The notes beneath the pieces were generated by a model. It was not told the origin of the DNA and ran no database searches. It saw nothing but the letters and a program-made list of their open reading frames with translations. The position numbers were made by a program, and so were the translations under genes. Shown piece after piece: positions 11,518 to 23,400 of a stretch of DNA of 54,957 bases. Origin of the DNA: Gnetum montanum (Eukaryota; Streptophyta; Gnetopsida; Gnetales; Gnetaceae); NCBI GenBank assembly GCA_015680685.1, contig MNCI01023402.1, positions 283,590 through 338,546 on the forward strand, in the 5' to 3' direction. Numbering within the stretch: the stretch's first letter is position 1; the number at the start of each line of letters is the position of its first letter.

Positions 11518-12080
11518 TTAACTATTGGCTTGGAGGTGGTAATGTGTTGTTAATTTATGTTCAACCTCCAAGCATTGCATGAGTTTGCAAAAGGTAGTGC
11601 CTGTATTATTAGAAATAAGTGCACATGGCACCCCAAACCTATTTACAACATTTTGTTGTACAAATTGAGCAACCGTAGAAGATGTGCAATCGGTGGACAT
11701 TGCAGGTTCTACCCAGATCGTACAATATTCAACAATGACTATGATGTACACCTTTCCATTTGACATGGGTGTGATGGAACCAATGAAGTCAATGCCCTAG
11801 ATGTTGAAGGGGTCTAGTGATTAGATCCACTACTAAGGTTCCTCCATATGAATAGTCATTCCACCATCATGTTGGTAGTGTTCACAAGAGCAGATGAATT
11901 AATGAATGTCCTTGAAGAGTGTTGGTCAATAATACCCTACCATGAGAATCTTAATGGTTGTCCATCTCCTAGCATAGTTGCCCCCACAAGGACCATAATG
12001 AGCATCTTATAGAACGTGTAATTGATTATCATCATGTACATACCAATGAACTACACCATTGGTGCATACCTTGTAAAGGT
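11518..12080 (-). pseudogene. Element C integrase remnant
   Basis: Minus strand. The zinc-domain part lies near 12030-11930 (a GHxGPCGGNYA-like stretch) and the catalytic core at 11766-11518: GKVYIIVIVEYCTIWVEP, FVQQNVVNRFGVPCALIS, then NNTGT and HYHLQANS. In the family the core carries a D,D-35-E triad. Here the first Asp (normally in VDY) reads Glu and the second (normally SDNGT) reads Asn, so the enzyme would be inactive. The segment ends at the QAN motif without the C-terminal domain. Confidence 0.8.
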
Positions 12081-12279
12081 GTCCATTTATTTCCATGAAG
12101 CATTTCGCTTGGTGAATAAACTATTGTTTCTTCCTATGGTCCCATTCTTGTAGCATCTCTTGAGTGAGAAGATAGGTGAAAATGTGATTGTACTAATTGG
12201 ATTCAATGGGCATCTGTTTAGTTATGGCCCTGGCAAAGAGAAGTTCATTAGGAAATTGATCTAAAAGTGGGCTCTCCTC

Positions 12280-12720
12280 CTCTTTGTTATCCCATCGCAA
12301 CTGAGACAAGTGATCAGCAACCATGTTTTCATTTCCCTTTCAATCTACCATTGTAAGATCGAATTCCTATAAGATCACAAGCCAATGTATAACATGGGGG
12401 CTCATCGTTGGTTTGGTCATGAGGAACTGTACTGCACTATGGTTTGTGTGCATGAACACCTTGCATCTAAGCACATAGTGCCTAAATGTTTTTAAGGTGA
12501 ACACCGCTACCATCAATTATTTTTATGTTATGGTGTAATTCAACTATGCACCCACAATGTTTTGGCTCATACAATGGATGTAGTAAGGATGTTTCTAATT
12601 GTCCAACTACATGAGCACAACTCCCAAGGCATAATTCGATGCATCCATCATGATGTGGAAAGATTTAGACTAGTTAGGTGCTCCTAGAATTGGAGTTTCC
12701 ATGAGCTTCTACTTGAGATG
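12280..12720 (-). pseudogene. Element C RNase H remnant
   Basis: Minus strand: MMDASNYALGVVL at about 12660-12625 matches the first catalytic Asp region of Ty3 RNase H. Further on come TFRHYVLRCKVFMHTNHSA near 12500-12440 and NENMVADHLSQL near 12340-12300. Several stops interrupt the frame. It degrades the RNA strand of the hybrid during reverse transcription. It directly follows the reverse transcriptase, as in all Ty3 elements. Confidence 0.75.
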
Positions 12721-13560
12721 CTGGAATGCATGCTCAGATTCCTTGGTCTAGACAAATGGAGCAACCTTCTTTATCAACTCCATTAATAGTTTAGCAATCT
12801 TAAAGAAACTCTCAATGAATCGTTGGTAGTAGCGAGTGTGTCCAAGAAATAACCTCACATCTTTAACTATTTCTAGCTATCTAGTAATTCCTTGGATGAT
12901 CCTTATCTTTTTAGGATCTACCTTGATCCATTTTTTAGAAATTCTATGCCCCAAAACAATGCCTTCCTAGACCATCAAGTGGCTTTTCTGCTAGTTGAAC
13001 CTAAGGTTTGTCTCCACACACCTTGTTAGCACTTTCTCAACATGGTCCAAGGCTTGCTTAAATGTAGTCCCATAGGTGGAGAAGTCATCCATGAAAACTT
13101 CTACCCTACTACCAATCTGCTATTAGAAGATGCTTAGGACAAGGTATTAAAAAGTAGTAGGGGCATTGCATAAGCCAAATGACTCTTTCTATATACAAAA
13201 GTCTCCCAAGGACTTGTGAATGTTGTTTTGGTCTGATTTCCTAGTGTGATCTAAATTTGGTTATAGCCACTATAACCATCCAGAAAGTTGTAGTAGTAAT
13301 GCCTAGAAATGGTATCCAACACTTGGTCCACAACTAGTAATAGAAAGTGATCTTTGTAAGTCACAATGTTCAACAGCTTTAAATCAATACTGACCCTTCA
13401 TTTGTCATCTTTCTTTGGCACTATCACAAGTGGACTAACCTCTTCGTTGTCCACAATAGGATAGATGAACCCTACATTGAGGAGTTGTTTAATCTCCTCT
13501 TTTATGATCTGCTTAAGTTTGGGGTTCAACCGTTGCTACAACTACCTCTTTAACTTAATG
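12720..13560 (-). pseudogene. Element C reverse transcriptase remnant
   Basis: Minus strand, in order: EIKQLLNVGFIYPI and SPLVIVPKKD near 13500-13410; KLLN..TYKDHF near 13380-13340; NFLDGYSGYNQ near 13290-13250; FGLCNAPTTF near 13180-13150; and the catalytic box FMDDF at 13095-13081. After it come LGHRISK and YYQRFIESF. The box contains the required two Asp. TGA replaces the Trp of the conserved WRV motif, and other stops and a frameshift occur. The LDGYSGYNQ and FMDDF wording is that of Athila-group plant elements. Confidence 0.85.
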
Positions 13561-13989
13561 GAAGGATCTATGTAGATGTGGTGCTAGCATATCCTAGAAT
13601 CAATCCTAGTGAGTTCATGATATGACCAAGGAAATGTTGTTGGTCATTTGTTAGCCACTCCAAAAACTTCTTTTTCTACACAAAAGCAAGATTGGCATTG
13701 ATGATAACCAACTTTCCATTGTTCATAAAGACATATTCCATTCCAGCTAGTAATGATTTCAACTCAAGGAACTTCTATTTAAAGCTTTTAGGAATCTCCA
13801 ACTCTCCCCAATTGCTTTCATTAAGTTCATCATTAAAGATTTCATGATGAACTTGCTCCAGTTCATTCATGTCTTTAATGTAGGCACTCATGAGGCTCTT
13901 CGTTGGTTCCATGCATATTGTTGAATTACACTCTAAATCAACTATCAGCCATTAGGTGCCCTCCCCCCCCCNNNNNNNCCTATTTTTTG

Positions 13990-14640
13990 GCTACTAGATA
14001 CAGGCGCCTTTGAATTCTTGTCGCATTAGCACATTATCTACATGTTGTGATACATGTGCTTTTTATAGACCATAATTTCTGCACATAGTTGCATCCTATA
14101 TCACTGTACGTGATGCATGGAACATGCTTCCTCTCTATCTTTCCACATTTATTTTTCTTGAGAATTTCTAAGGAGAGGTTTCTGATTCTTAGCCATGCAT
14201 CAATGGTGCTCAACCAAGCCCTTTCCATGATGATTGGGAAGTTCCCCTTGCAGTTATCAACACAAATCATAAGGAAGTCAACAGGATAGGACCACCTACA
14301 AATGGTGGTCACAATGTCCTCCACCAAACCTAAGGAAACATTGATGGACTAATCTACTAACTCAAGATGAATGTTGCTCTTCTTAAGTGGAGGTAGGTTC
14401 TAGGCCTTGTACATTTCATTGAAAATCAAATTCACACCAAAACCTGAGTCCAAAAAAGCCTTGTAAGGCTCATTCCCAATTATTTGCAAGTAAATGAGGG
14501 TACTCTTAGGATCAAATCTTTTCCTTCGAAGGTGGTCAACCTTTATCCAATCTATGATGACATGGATTAGCATCATAGTATGCACTTTGGGAGGCTTTTG
14601 GTTTGAAGGGACCTTGAATGAGTTTGTAGAGGAGATGAGA
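13990..14640 (-). pseudogene. Element C aspartic protease remnant
   Basis: Minus strand: IIDWIKVDHL..., then AFLDSGFGVNLIF near 14460-14420 with the intact catalytic Asp-Ser-Gly, and later FPIIMERAWLST near 14250-14215, where the usual GR is ER. It is clearly the same protein as the protease in element B. The frame breaks between the two halves near 14345. The protease matures Gag-Pol in the family. Confidence 0.75.
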
Positions 14641-15179
14641 AAAGTAGGGTCATCAATTGTAAGTGTATATGAAGGCTTGGAAGGACTACTAGTTTGGAAG
14701 AAAGGTCTTTTTTAGGGTTTTTTTTCCAAACCACTTGGTTGAGGAGCCAACTATAAGTTAATAGCCCTCGTGGCATTTCTTTGTCATGGTTGGGAAGGAA
14801 TTTCACCCTGTATGAAAGGAGTTGATGACAACTGAGTTGAGGGTGGAGGTATAGGTGCAAAAGGATGAAGAAGTTAAAGTGAAAATGGGGACTCCCCTTG
14901 TGGCTATTGCACTCTATAGTATTGAAGAAGGTGGTAGTGCTACTGGAATAATGCATGACTAGAAGAGTCATGTAGATAAATCAATTGCTGAACATAGTAC
15001 CCATAGGAATTTGGCTACTAGTAAGGGAAACTGATACCTTGGTGGTGGCATCCCCTAAGACCATGGATGCTACAATTGCTAGTATTGCTCATGAGCTTGG
15101 AATGGAGCTTCACTTGAATAGTAGGCTTGCTATTGGTTGAACTACTTATAGTTGCCTTTAGGATAAGCTAACCTCCTAG
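14641..15179 (-). pseudogene. Element C, Pro/Ser/Gln-rich linker between gag and protease
   Basis: The minus strand reads a low-complexity Tyr/Pro/Gln/Ser-rich stretch with stops. It corresponds to the YYPSG...SWGMP and PHPP-rich part downstream of the zinc motif in elements A and B. No enzymatic motif is present. Confidence 0.5.
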
Positions 15180-17147
15180 ATGCTTACCTATAGTTGCCAA
15201 TCTAGGATTCAGCGTGTACACCCTAAACTATTGTAAGTGTGACACAATTGGGAAACATCCCTTAGGATGTTCATATTGGTAGAAGTCACTCCCACCATCG
15301 TCATCTATTTCAGATTCTACACACTCTTCAACAATAGTAACTTTTCCATTACCCATTTGGTGCACACGTTCAGCTTGTTTCATTCTCCTTTGGTCATGAC
15401 TAATACCTTGCTCTTTGGACTCTTCTATAATTCTTAGAGTAGTTTGAAATTTTAGGTCCAAGAAATCTCACATTTTATCTACCTTGGATAATATTTTAGA
15501 AATAGATTTTTGTATTGACAAGCTTTTACACTACACCACTTCATCAAGTGGTGCCTCATCATTATCATAGAACTAGACTCTCCTTTTTTGGATAGAAGGA
15601 TCCCAGTTGAACTTCTTTGTACTTTCCCTTTTCCACAACTCACCTTCTTCTTGGCCACTTGCTTAACCAACTTTTGGATATAATGGACTCTAAGCTCCAA
15701 AAGTCTCCCTTAAGCATAGACCCCAAGAGTTCTCCTTCATTTTGTTTGGATCTCATCTATGATATGTTAGAGCTACTTCCTTTAAGAAAAGTCATGGCCT
15801 GGGCACTAGTGCAACAAAGAGTAATAACTACCCATGGTTGCATCCAAGGATTCATGTGTTCCTTGTAGTCACCCTTGGATCTACTTTCTTAGATTAGACA
15901 CTCAAGAGTAGGTTTGATACTTATCATTGAAGAGTTCAAGCATTGTACTCCATTTCCTAATTAATTCCAATTCTAAGGGATGGTACCAACTTTCAACTGT
16001 GTTAATGAGCATCCTTGAGAATAGCTTCAATTTTTTGCCATTCATTTGCAACATTCTACAAGGAACAGGCATCGTGAAAGGCTTGAATATGATTATGTGG
16101 ATCTAAGTTGTATGCCCCTTCAAACTTGGGAATATTATTCATATTTAACCTTTTAATTTTGCTATCTTTCACATGCCTTGTTGAGATTCACATAGCCTCT
16201 ACAATATTCAACATATTTTTGGTTGCAAGTAAAGGCTCATCATAGTCATAGCCTCTATGATGTCCATGATGCCTATGATGCCCTCTACTATCCCTTCTTT
16301 CATGGTGGTGGACCTTCCTTGATTACCCATGCCCTTGATCTCTACTAGTCTAGTAGGCCCTACGATCATCTCTATGCTACCAGTCACCTCCAACACAATC
16401 ATGTCTCCTATAGTTTCGATCAAAGCTAGAGGAGGAAGAAGATGAGGATGTTAAACATGAAGAGGAAGGAGAGCTAGCACTAACATGGTGCCTGCTATCC
16501 TTTCCTCGTCAATCACTACCATGTTCATCATGCTCTTCATCACCATGATGGGTGTCCGTGTTCCTAGGTTAACTCCCATCTTTGGAGCCTCCATGGTCAT
16601 GGGACCAATTCTTGTTTGAGCCAAGATTGTTTACAATGAATTGCAAGTTCTTGTTCAAGCCCCCCTCATCAAAGACAAGGGGAGGAGAGTCAGTGTATTG
16701 AGAACCCCCAAAGAAGGGATCCTCTCCTTCTTTTTGGCTTAGTAGGAACAAGGGATTTGTGAACCGTTTCCCCATCAATACTTTGTAATGCATCTCTTAT
16801 TGTCGATCTTTCTTGCATTGTGCTTCAATGGGATGATAATCCTGATAGTTGTGGTCCTACACAACACATTCAACATTAAGCCCATGGATGCCCAACCTCA
16901 TGAGATTTTGGAGCAACATCATAGGAATTGAATGATTAGGCAACAACACAATGTTGTCCTCTATGCCCCTCCACCATGGCTATTCATCCTGATGCAAGAT
17001 GAAGGTGAAGTTTGGCACATACTCATTAGGATGAGTATATATCACTTTGCATTATTAGGGCACTAGCGATTTTGAGCCTTCATTCCTTTGTTGATTGGCT
17101 GTATGGTCAAATGGTAGTAGAGAATCAACCCTATGAGAGGAAGACAT
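15180..17147 (-). pseudogene. Element C gag remnant
   Basis: It starts at the ATG at 17147 (MSSSHRVDS...) on the minus strand. Near 17040-16970 is the NEYVPNFTFILHQDE block that B also has, then a charged His/Arg/Asp-rich middle (about 16570-16210). The capsid block with MNNIPKFEG and IQAFHDACSL lies near 16150-16050, and the variant zinc motif YQYEHPKGCF near 15260. In-frame stops are frequent. The N-terminal block shared with B defines this gag family. I do not recognise a function for that block beyond its conservation. Confidence 0.75.
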
Positions 17148-17281
17148 TTTAGTTGAAAAGAAAAACAATGTGCTCTTATGATTATTATTATTATTATTAT
17201 TAATGATTTTTGAATTTAAGGTTCATTACAATGTTGTTGAATGATTTCACTAACTCTAGATAGCACACATGGCTAACTAAA

Positions 17282-17301
17282 GTCCTCAATAATGACACCA
17301 A
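17282..17301 (-). other. Primer-binding site of element C
   Basis: The minus strand reads TTGGTGTCATTATTGAGGAC directly next to the 5' LTR. It aligns with the tRNA-Asp-type primer site, all differences being C to T or G to A. Confidence 0.6.
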
Positions 17302-18166
17302 TGATGAGCACTGAGCAATCTCTAAGCCAAACCATACTAATCACTAATGTACACTAGGTGATTCGGTCAAATTTCATAGACTTTAGCTCTCTAAGTACAC
17401 TAGGCAATGAATATCAAGGATGTGATCGTTGTCTTCTTAGTTTCACTTATGAGGTGTAATTGTATGGTTAAGTGTAACTAAGGCATATGATTTTTATCAT
17501 TTTATATTTTATTGTTTAAATCACCTACGTGTTAGAAAATAAACTAATTAAATGTTTAAGTAATCTAGTAACTAACTAATATCTTAACTAATCCTAACAT
17601 AAGCATTCGTTTCCATTTGCCATACACATCTTGAACCACATTACAATGTTACTGGATTACCAAGCACTAAGTGTTATTGGGATTACCAAACGTTAACGTA
17701 TGCTTAGAATGATCATACTTATGTGTGTTAATTAATTGCTATTTAATTAATTAATCCAATACATTAAAGTAAATTACTCAAATAATAAATGCATTTAAAG
17801 TAAGCATTAATCTATTTCCAAATGCTACAAGGTTTGTGAAGAAAGCTTGTCTTTATTGATGATCACACCAAGGTGCTTAGGTACATTAGTATTTGAAAAA
17901 AGATCTGTATACTTCTCACTCCTACTACAAGCACTTATAAAATATTCTAATTGTCAAATGAACAAAATGCAAGAGCTTTGCTAGGATACTAACTATGAGA
18001 TGCCATAAATGCAGCTGGTAAGTGCATATTTATAGGCAAAGATAGACATTGTGTCAATGGGTCACATCAATGCATTAGACCATGCATCAACATAACTGTG
18101 TTGACGAGGTTGCATCAACTAGATTGCATCAACAACATCTTGTTGACATAACCCAATGCTTCATCA
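17302..18166 (-). mobile_element. 5' LTR of element C
   Basis: On the plus strand it begins TGATGAGCACTGAG and ends GCTTCATCA. The sense TATA box is at 18034-18027. It matches 10413-11267 over nearly the full length. The sense U3 start differs from the other copy. Confidence 0.85.
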
Positions 18167-19530
18167 ACTAAGATTAAAGAAAGGATAGATAAGATGTGGA
18201 AGTTGATAAATGAAAAAGTTATAACCAATTTGAAAATCATAGAGGAAAAGGTAAAGCAAAAAGGATGAAGTGATTTAAATGAGAAGAGCAAAATGAATAA
18301 AGAAATAGGTGAGGATACTTATTGACAAAAAGGGAAAATAACTATAGTAGAAGAGGTTTCAAACTCGAATACAAAAAAGAATGATGGATGTAACATATGC
18401 CAATATGAACATCCAAAGGGCTATTGCCCGGTTATGTCACATCTATAAGAGTTCGAGGCTTTTGCTTTAAATCCCAAGTTTGTATAAAAGAAAATGCCTA
18501 GGAGATTACCTTACCCAAAAGGTAATTATAGACAATCCTATAACCAACAGTACTATCCCAGTGGGACTTCTTATCAACCTCAAGACTACTATCAACCACT
18601 ATGGAAAAATCCACAATCATGGGGGATGCCATCAACAACCTAGAAATATTCTTATTGTTATTTAAACCCTTATGGATACTATGTTCAACAACTTGTTTCT
18701 CCAAGTGGTTCTACTTCTTCTACCTCAAATCACTACTACTACTCTCCTAAATATCATCAATCCACAACATCTACTATGAGATCGCCATCCCACACCTCTC
18801 ATCATATGTCACCACAAACAATGTAGGAAGGATCAGCACCACAACCTCAATACAAGAATATAACTTGTGTCGTGAACATACAAGTAAATGATAATGTTAG
18901 TAGATCTTAGCAAAAGTCTCAAAAACATCCTTTCTTTAGGATAGTTTCCACACATGTGAATAAAAATCATAGACCTACTAGCTCATCAGATTCAGCACAA
19001 GGCCAATTTAGTGCAACACCCTTTCTTACAAAAACAATGCCTCCCAATCCTATGCAAGAGTTAAGAACCATTACCACTCTAACAAAAAACATAAAAGATG
19101 AACCTATCACTGTGGAAAGATAGAAAAATCTATGCATTACTAATAATAATAAAGGGCATAGTTGTGGGCCAAAAGTTCAAAGTATTAACACGATCCCTAT
19201 TCCAACACTCCACAAACTTAAGGAACAAGTGTGTGTACAAACCCAAGTCTACAAAATAGTCAGCAAACAAAAAGACAACATTGGCTCGAAAATGAGAATA
19301 CAAAACCATTCAAAAGATGCATGGAAACATCCAATCCACTTATTAGTTCTTGTCCTAAGAAAATGAACCAAACAGAGAACTTAGAGAAGAACATCTTACA
19401 CTCTGATTATAAACCAAAAAAAGATGTTAAACAAGGAGATACAAGAACTAAAATAAAAAATAAACAAGGAAACATGTCTGGACCCCTTAAAAAGAAAACA
19501 CCTTTTATCTTTCTCCAAATGATCAAAATT
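18167..19530 (+). pseudogene. Element A gag, second part
   Basis: It continues the gag of A behind element C. A variant zinc knuckle, CNICQYEHPKGYC, is at 18389-18427 (C-x2-C-x3-H-x4-C, one residue shorter than canonical). A Tyr/Pro/Gln-rich stretch with YYPSGTSY and SWGMP parallels element B. After about 18840 the sequence turns Lys/Asn/Thr-rich and no longer matches the protease region of B or C: no Asp-Ser-Gly is present. The gag is closed by several stops. Confidence 0.65.
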
Positions 19531-19853
19531 TGATTATCATTAATGTTAAATGTGCTACCAAGTGAAAACTTAAATCATTAAGATGATAAATGGAAAACTT
19601 ATTATGTATAACCAAGGGAATGTGTGGTCCTTTTTTTGAATGCTTATCCATGAGCTTAGTCATGGGGGAGATTCCTCATCTTAAATTAAGAACTAATAAG
19701 TGTATTTTCACTTTTTTGTTTTAGAATTTTTGATCATTTTCCTATTTCTTTAAAAATTGTCTAATTCTTAATATGTTTTCTATTTCTTGTCATTTTTATT
19801 TTCTTTATAATTTTCTCTTTTCTTGAGTCATTTTCTTTATGTTTTATGAATGC
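19531..19853 (+). other. Element A noncoding 3' region, first piece
   Basis: T-rich noncoding DNA. It carries AGTCATGGGGGAGA at 19658-19671, the same motif as in B at 24251 and close to the polypurine tract before the 3' LTRs. It ends with AATGC, the target site of element B. Confidence 0.6.
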
Positions 19854-20804
19854 TGATGAGATGCGATATCGCGGCCATCGTGATATCGCGTCATCCCCTG
19901 TGATATCGTGTACGCGATATCGCGGTCCGTCGTCAAATCTATAAATAAGAGGCGGCACTCCCCTTATTTCTCATCCTAGGCTTAAAGTAGGAAAACTCTG
20001 GTAGTTTGATCTCTCCAGAGATAGAATATTTTCCATGTGTCCGTAGTAGGAGTCCCCAAGTGAACGGATCTTTATTCGAGCAACTTTGTACATGAACGCA
20101 AGTTGTGTATGGTAATAAAGATGAGCTTTGTGGATAAACCTTGCAGTGCATGGAATAGGATTTATTACTTGTTATTTCTTACCTATTATTTATTACCTGC
20201 ATTAGCGTGGCATGAGTATGACTTAATTACGAGCATTGACGAATGTGTACGGCTAATCAAGGAATTGGCTGCTCATCACGATTAGTCTCTCTCACCCTCA
20301 ACTCCTAGAATGCAGGATGAGTACGACTTGATTACAAGCATCTACAGATGTGTACGGCAAGTCAAGGAATCAGCTTCTCATCGCATTTAGGCTAGCTAAG
20401 TGCCTTAGTATGACCACTTCGAGCACGTGCGTTACATGTGGTGATCCCAGTAACGATTAGCGTTTGGTAGCCATAGTTGCATAGTTTAGGGTATGTACAG
20501 TAAGTGGGAACAGATGCTGATGCTAGTTAATTTAGACTTAGTCTTTAGTTAGAGTTAGTTAGCTCTCTCAACCCTTCACCTTGATAGCATAGGAGAAAAA
20601 CCATAAAAGACCATAAAAATCATATACCTCGGACTTACTTAACCATACACCATGACAACAACAAGTAAGTCTGGGAAGACAACGAATGATTAACCCCAAG
20701 TGTTCCATGGGACGTTTATGCATTTAGTCTGCGGAGTTCGACTGGATCGCGCGTGCTGCGCTCATTTCGTATGGTTGAGTGTAGGGGTACCTTGCCACTC
20801 ATCA
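19854..20804 (+). mobile_element. 5' LTR of element B
   Basis: It runs from TGATGAGATGCGATATCGC to GCCACTCATCA. The TATA box TATAAATA is at 19940-19947. Four GATATC palindromes lie between the LTR start and the TATA box. An internal duplication of about 75 bp (20211-20285 and 20315-20390, around TGTACGGC) lies in the downstream half. Confidence 0.9.
19862..19926. repeat. GATATC palindrome array in U3 of element B
   Basis: Four copies of GATATC, mostly as (G)CGATATCGCG, occupy about 65 bp directly upstream of the TATA box. The 3' LTR has five (26097-26170) and the solo LTR at 41967 has three plus one AATATC. They may be binding sites for the element's transcription. Confidence 0.75.
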
Positions 20805-20805
20805 T

Positions 20806-20823
20806 TGGCACCGTTGCTAGGGA
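20806..20823 (+). other. Primer-binding site of element B (tRNA-Asp type)
   Basis: TGGCACCGTTGCTAGGGA sits one base after the LTR. It is complementary to the 3' end of plant tRNA-Asp apart from three G-to-A or C-to-T changes. This primer is characteristic of Athila-group Ty3 elements. Confidence 0.8.
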
Positions 20824-20945
20824 CTAAGTGTTTGTGCACCAAATAGAACATAAGGGATATCACTCACATCATTGTGAGCCTTAACGAACCTTCGGGTTAA
20901 TCAAGATAAAATTTTATATAACGGTAAATTAGCACACCAATAACA

Positions 20946-23400
20946 ATGCCTTCTTCTCATAAGAGCAACTCATCACCTAAGGACCACACACGAGACAGTC
21001 GGCAAGATAAAACACATAACCAAAATCGGCCAAGTCCTAAACAATATAAGATGACATATACTTATCCTGATGAGTATATTCCTAATTTTACTTTTATTCT
21101 CCATCAAGACGAGCACCTGCAGTGGAGAGATTTGCAAGGTAACATTGTGTTACCCCTAGATCGATCAATCTCTCACATGTTTTTCCGTGCCTTGGCACAA
21201 ATAGGCATGACTGAACTTTACGCTGAATACGTTGTGGAAGATTTTGACATGAGGGATTATTATCCCACAAATGCCCATGTATGAGGGACTTAAGGCAGGA
21301 GAGTCAACATATACTATTGAAGGACAAGGTCCCGCATGTCCTTAGCAAAATAGGAGATGAGGAACCCCTTATCACAGGTTCTTTAGCAAACGATGTTCCC
21401 CCTCCTAATGATGGTGAGGAGGTTGGGTATCAGAATCTACGATCAACAATGCATATCCCTGGTTCTGATGCTTGTGAACACCAACTGTTCACAGAGGGAA
21501 CAACCACTTATGCTAAGGACGGGCACTTGGATTGTCACCATGATCGGGGTCGTAGCAGCCGAAGAGAAGGCAAGAAACATCGTCATGGTGATGGTTTCCC
21601 TTCTTCTTCCCCTTCTTCACATTACTCACCCTCTCCTTCCACATCTAGGTGCAGCCACCATGAACATAAAGGTGAGGATAAAAGTAAGAAGGATGAAACA
21701 CCTCAACGGGAAAGTCGAGAGAGAGGACAAGGGCAAGGATGTAGGGAGAGTAGGGAACAACGCAGACATCACAGGCGTCATGAAAGAGACGATCATGACA
21801 AGCCCCTACTCGCAACCCAAAGTATGCTTGACATAACGGAGGCAATTAGGATTCCCACAAGGCATTTAAAGGATAGTCAGATCAAACGATTAGACATGAA
21901 CAACATCCCATGATTTGAAGGGGGATATAATGCTGATCCGCAAAATCATTTACAGGCATTCCACGATGCTTGTGCCTTGCAGAATATAGAAAATGAGTGG
22001 TAAAAACTTAAGTTATTCCCAAGGATACTCACTAAAGAAGCAGAGAGCTGGTACTGGTCCTTAGAACTGGAAACCATCAGGAGGTGGAGTATGATGCTAA
22101 AACTCTTCAACAAAAAGTATCAAACGTACTCCAGAGTGTCCAATTTGCGTAAGCAGATCCAAGGCTAGAAGCAAGGTATACATGAACCCTTGGATGCTGC
22201 CATGGCCTGCTACTACACATTGTTACATCATTGCCCAAGCCATGGGTACGCTTAGCAGGATTAGCTATGCCACATCGTGGATGGGCTAAGGCATGAAACT
22301 AGAAGAACCCTTGGAACTTACACCCAAGGGAGACTCTCACAACTTAGAGCCCATGAAGTACGTAGCTTGTTGGAACAAGTAACAAAAGAAGAGGGTGAGC
22401 TACGCAAAAGGGAAAGTGTGGAAGAGTATAACCATGATCCCTCCCTTCAAAAGAAGGAAGTCAAGTTTTGTGATGAAGAGGATGAGTCACCAATCGAAGA
22501 GTTGGTGAACTGGAAAACCTTGCTGATCCAAAAATTAACAATAGAAATAGCAGCTAAGGTACATGACGTATGGAGTTCCTTACACTCTAAAATTGAAACT
22601 ATCTTAAAAATTGTAGAAGAGTCTAAGGTTGAACAAAGTAGCGACAAAGGTAAGAAAAAGTGGAGAGATTTAGGTCCTGCACATAACAAGGGTAAGGGAA
22701 AAATCACTAACTCCAATGTGGCTGAGGACTCTGACACAGACGATGACAGTGGATGTGAGATCTACCACTATGACCATCCTAAGGGATGCTGCCCCATCAT
22801 CTCACCTCTACAGGATTCTAGGGTGTATGCGCTTAATCCAAAACTCAACCAACGGCAAACACCCCGAAGGTTACCTTATCCACAAGGTAACCCAAGGCAG
22901 TTCCACCAACCACTAACATATTATCCAAGTGGAACTCCACCATAGCCCATCGGACAGCGTCAACAGTGGCAATACCCACAGTCATGGGGGATGCCATCAC
23001 CAAAACATCAGTACCCTTACCAGCAGCCTGACCCTTATGGATATTATGTGCAGCAGCCGATTTCTTCAAGTGACTCTATGAGTCACACAACCCCTAACCA
23101 TCACTACCAAGTTTAGGAGTACTTCAGAAGAACTCCCTCTCCTTCGGGAGACACTCGATACCCACACCATCCTCCTAATCCATCCGCACCTCTTCCACCA
23201 CAAGTAGTTCCCATAACACCTCCTACTCCAATAATGCAAGGGGAACTTCCTCCTCAACCACAGCAACGTCATGCTGCGAGAGCTGTAAATATCCAACCTG
23301 ATGCTGGTTCTAACAACGGTAAAAGAGAAGACCCTACTTCAAAACCAAAAGCTTAGACAAACTCTCGCAACAACAAGCAGTTGGGGCCATGTACACTCCT
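20946..23400 (+). pseudogene. Element B gag
   Basis: The ATG at 20946 begins MPSSHKSNSS. Residues 40-110 hold the DEYIPNFTFILHQDE block shared with C. A stop at about 21284 is followed by a long His/Arg/Ser-rich charged region (21400-21790), then the capsid block: MNNIP at 21913, LQAFHDACALQN, AESWYWSLE and LRKQIQG to 22165. Next is a Glu/Lys-rich helical region (22277-22700), the variant zinc motif near 22754-22793 (second Cys is Tyr), and a Pro/Gln/Tyr-rich tail. Stops at 21911, 22001, 22168 and 22943 are TGA, TAA or TAG explainable as C-to-T changes. Apart from these the frame is well kept, so B is younger than A. Confidence 0.8.

Larger units (their letters stand above)
10413..18166 (-). 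mobile_element. Element C: Athila-like Ty3 element with pol remnants
   Basis: Complete-layout element on the minus strand, inserted in the gag of A. Its LTRs are 17302-18166 (5') and 10413-11267 (3'). Reading leftwards: tRNA-Asp-type primer site, gag, protease, reverse transcriptase, RNase H, integrase. All domains carry stops or frameshifts. The order protease-RT-RNase H-integrase, the LDGYSGYNQ and FMDDF motifs and the tRNA-Asp primer fit the Athila branch of plant Ty3/gypsy. No clear target-site duplication is seen (GTTGA at left, ACTAA at right). A 7-base gap sits in a poly-C run at 13972. Confidence 0.85.

Noticed and set aside
10408-18171. Target-site duplication for element C
   Set aside because: GTTGA and ACTAA do not match even with one change, so none is claimed.
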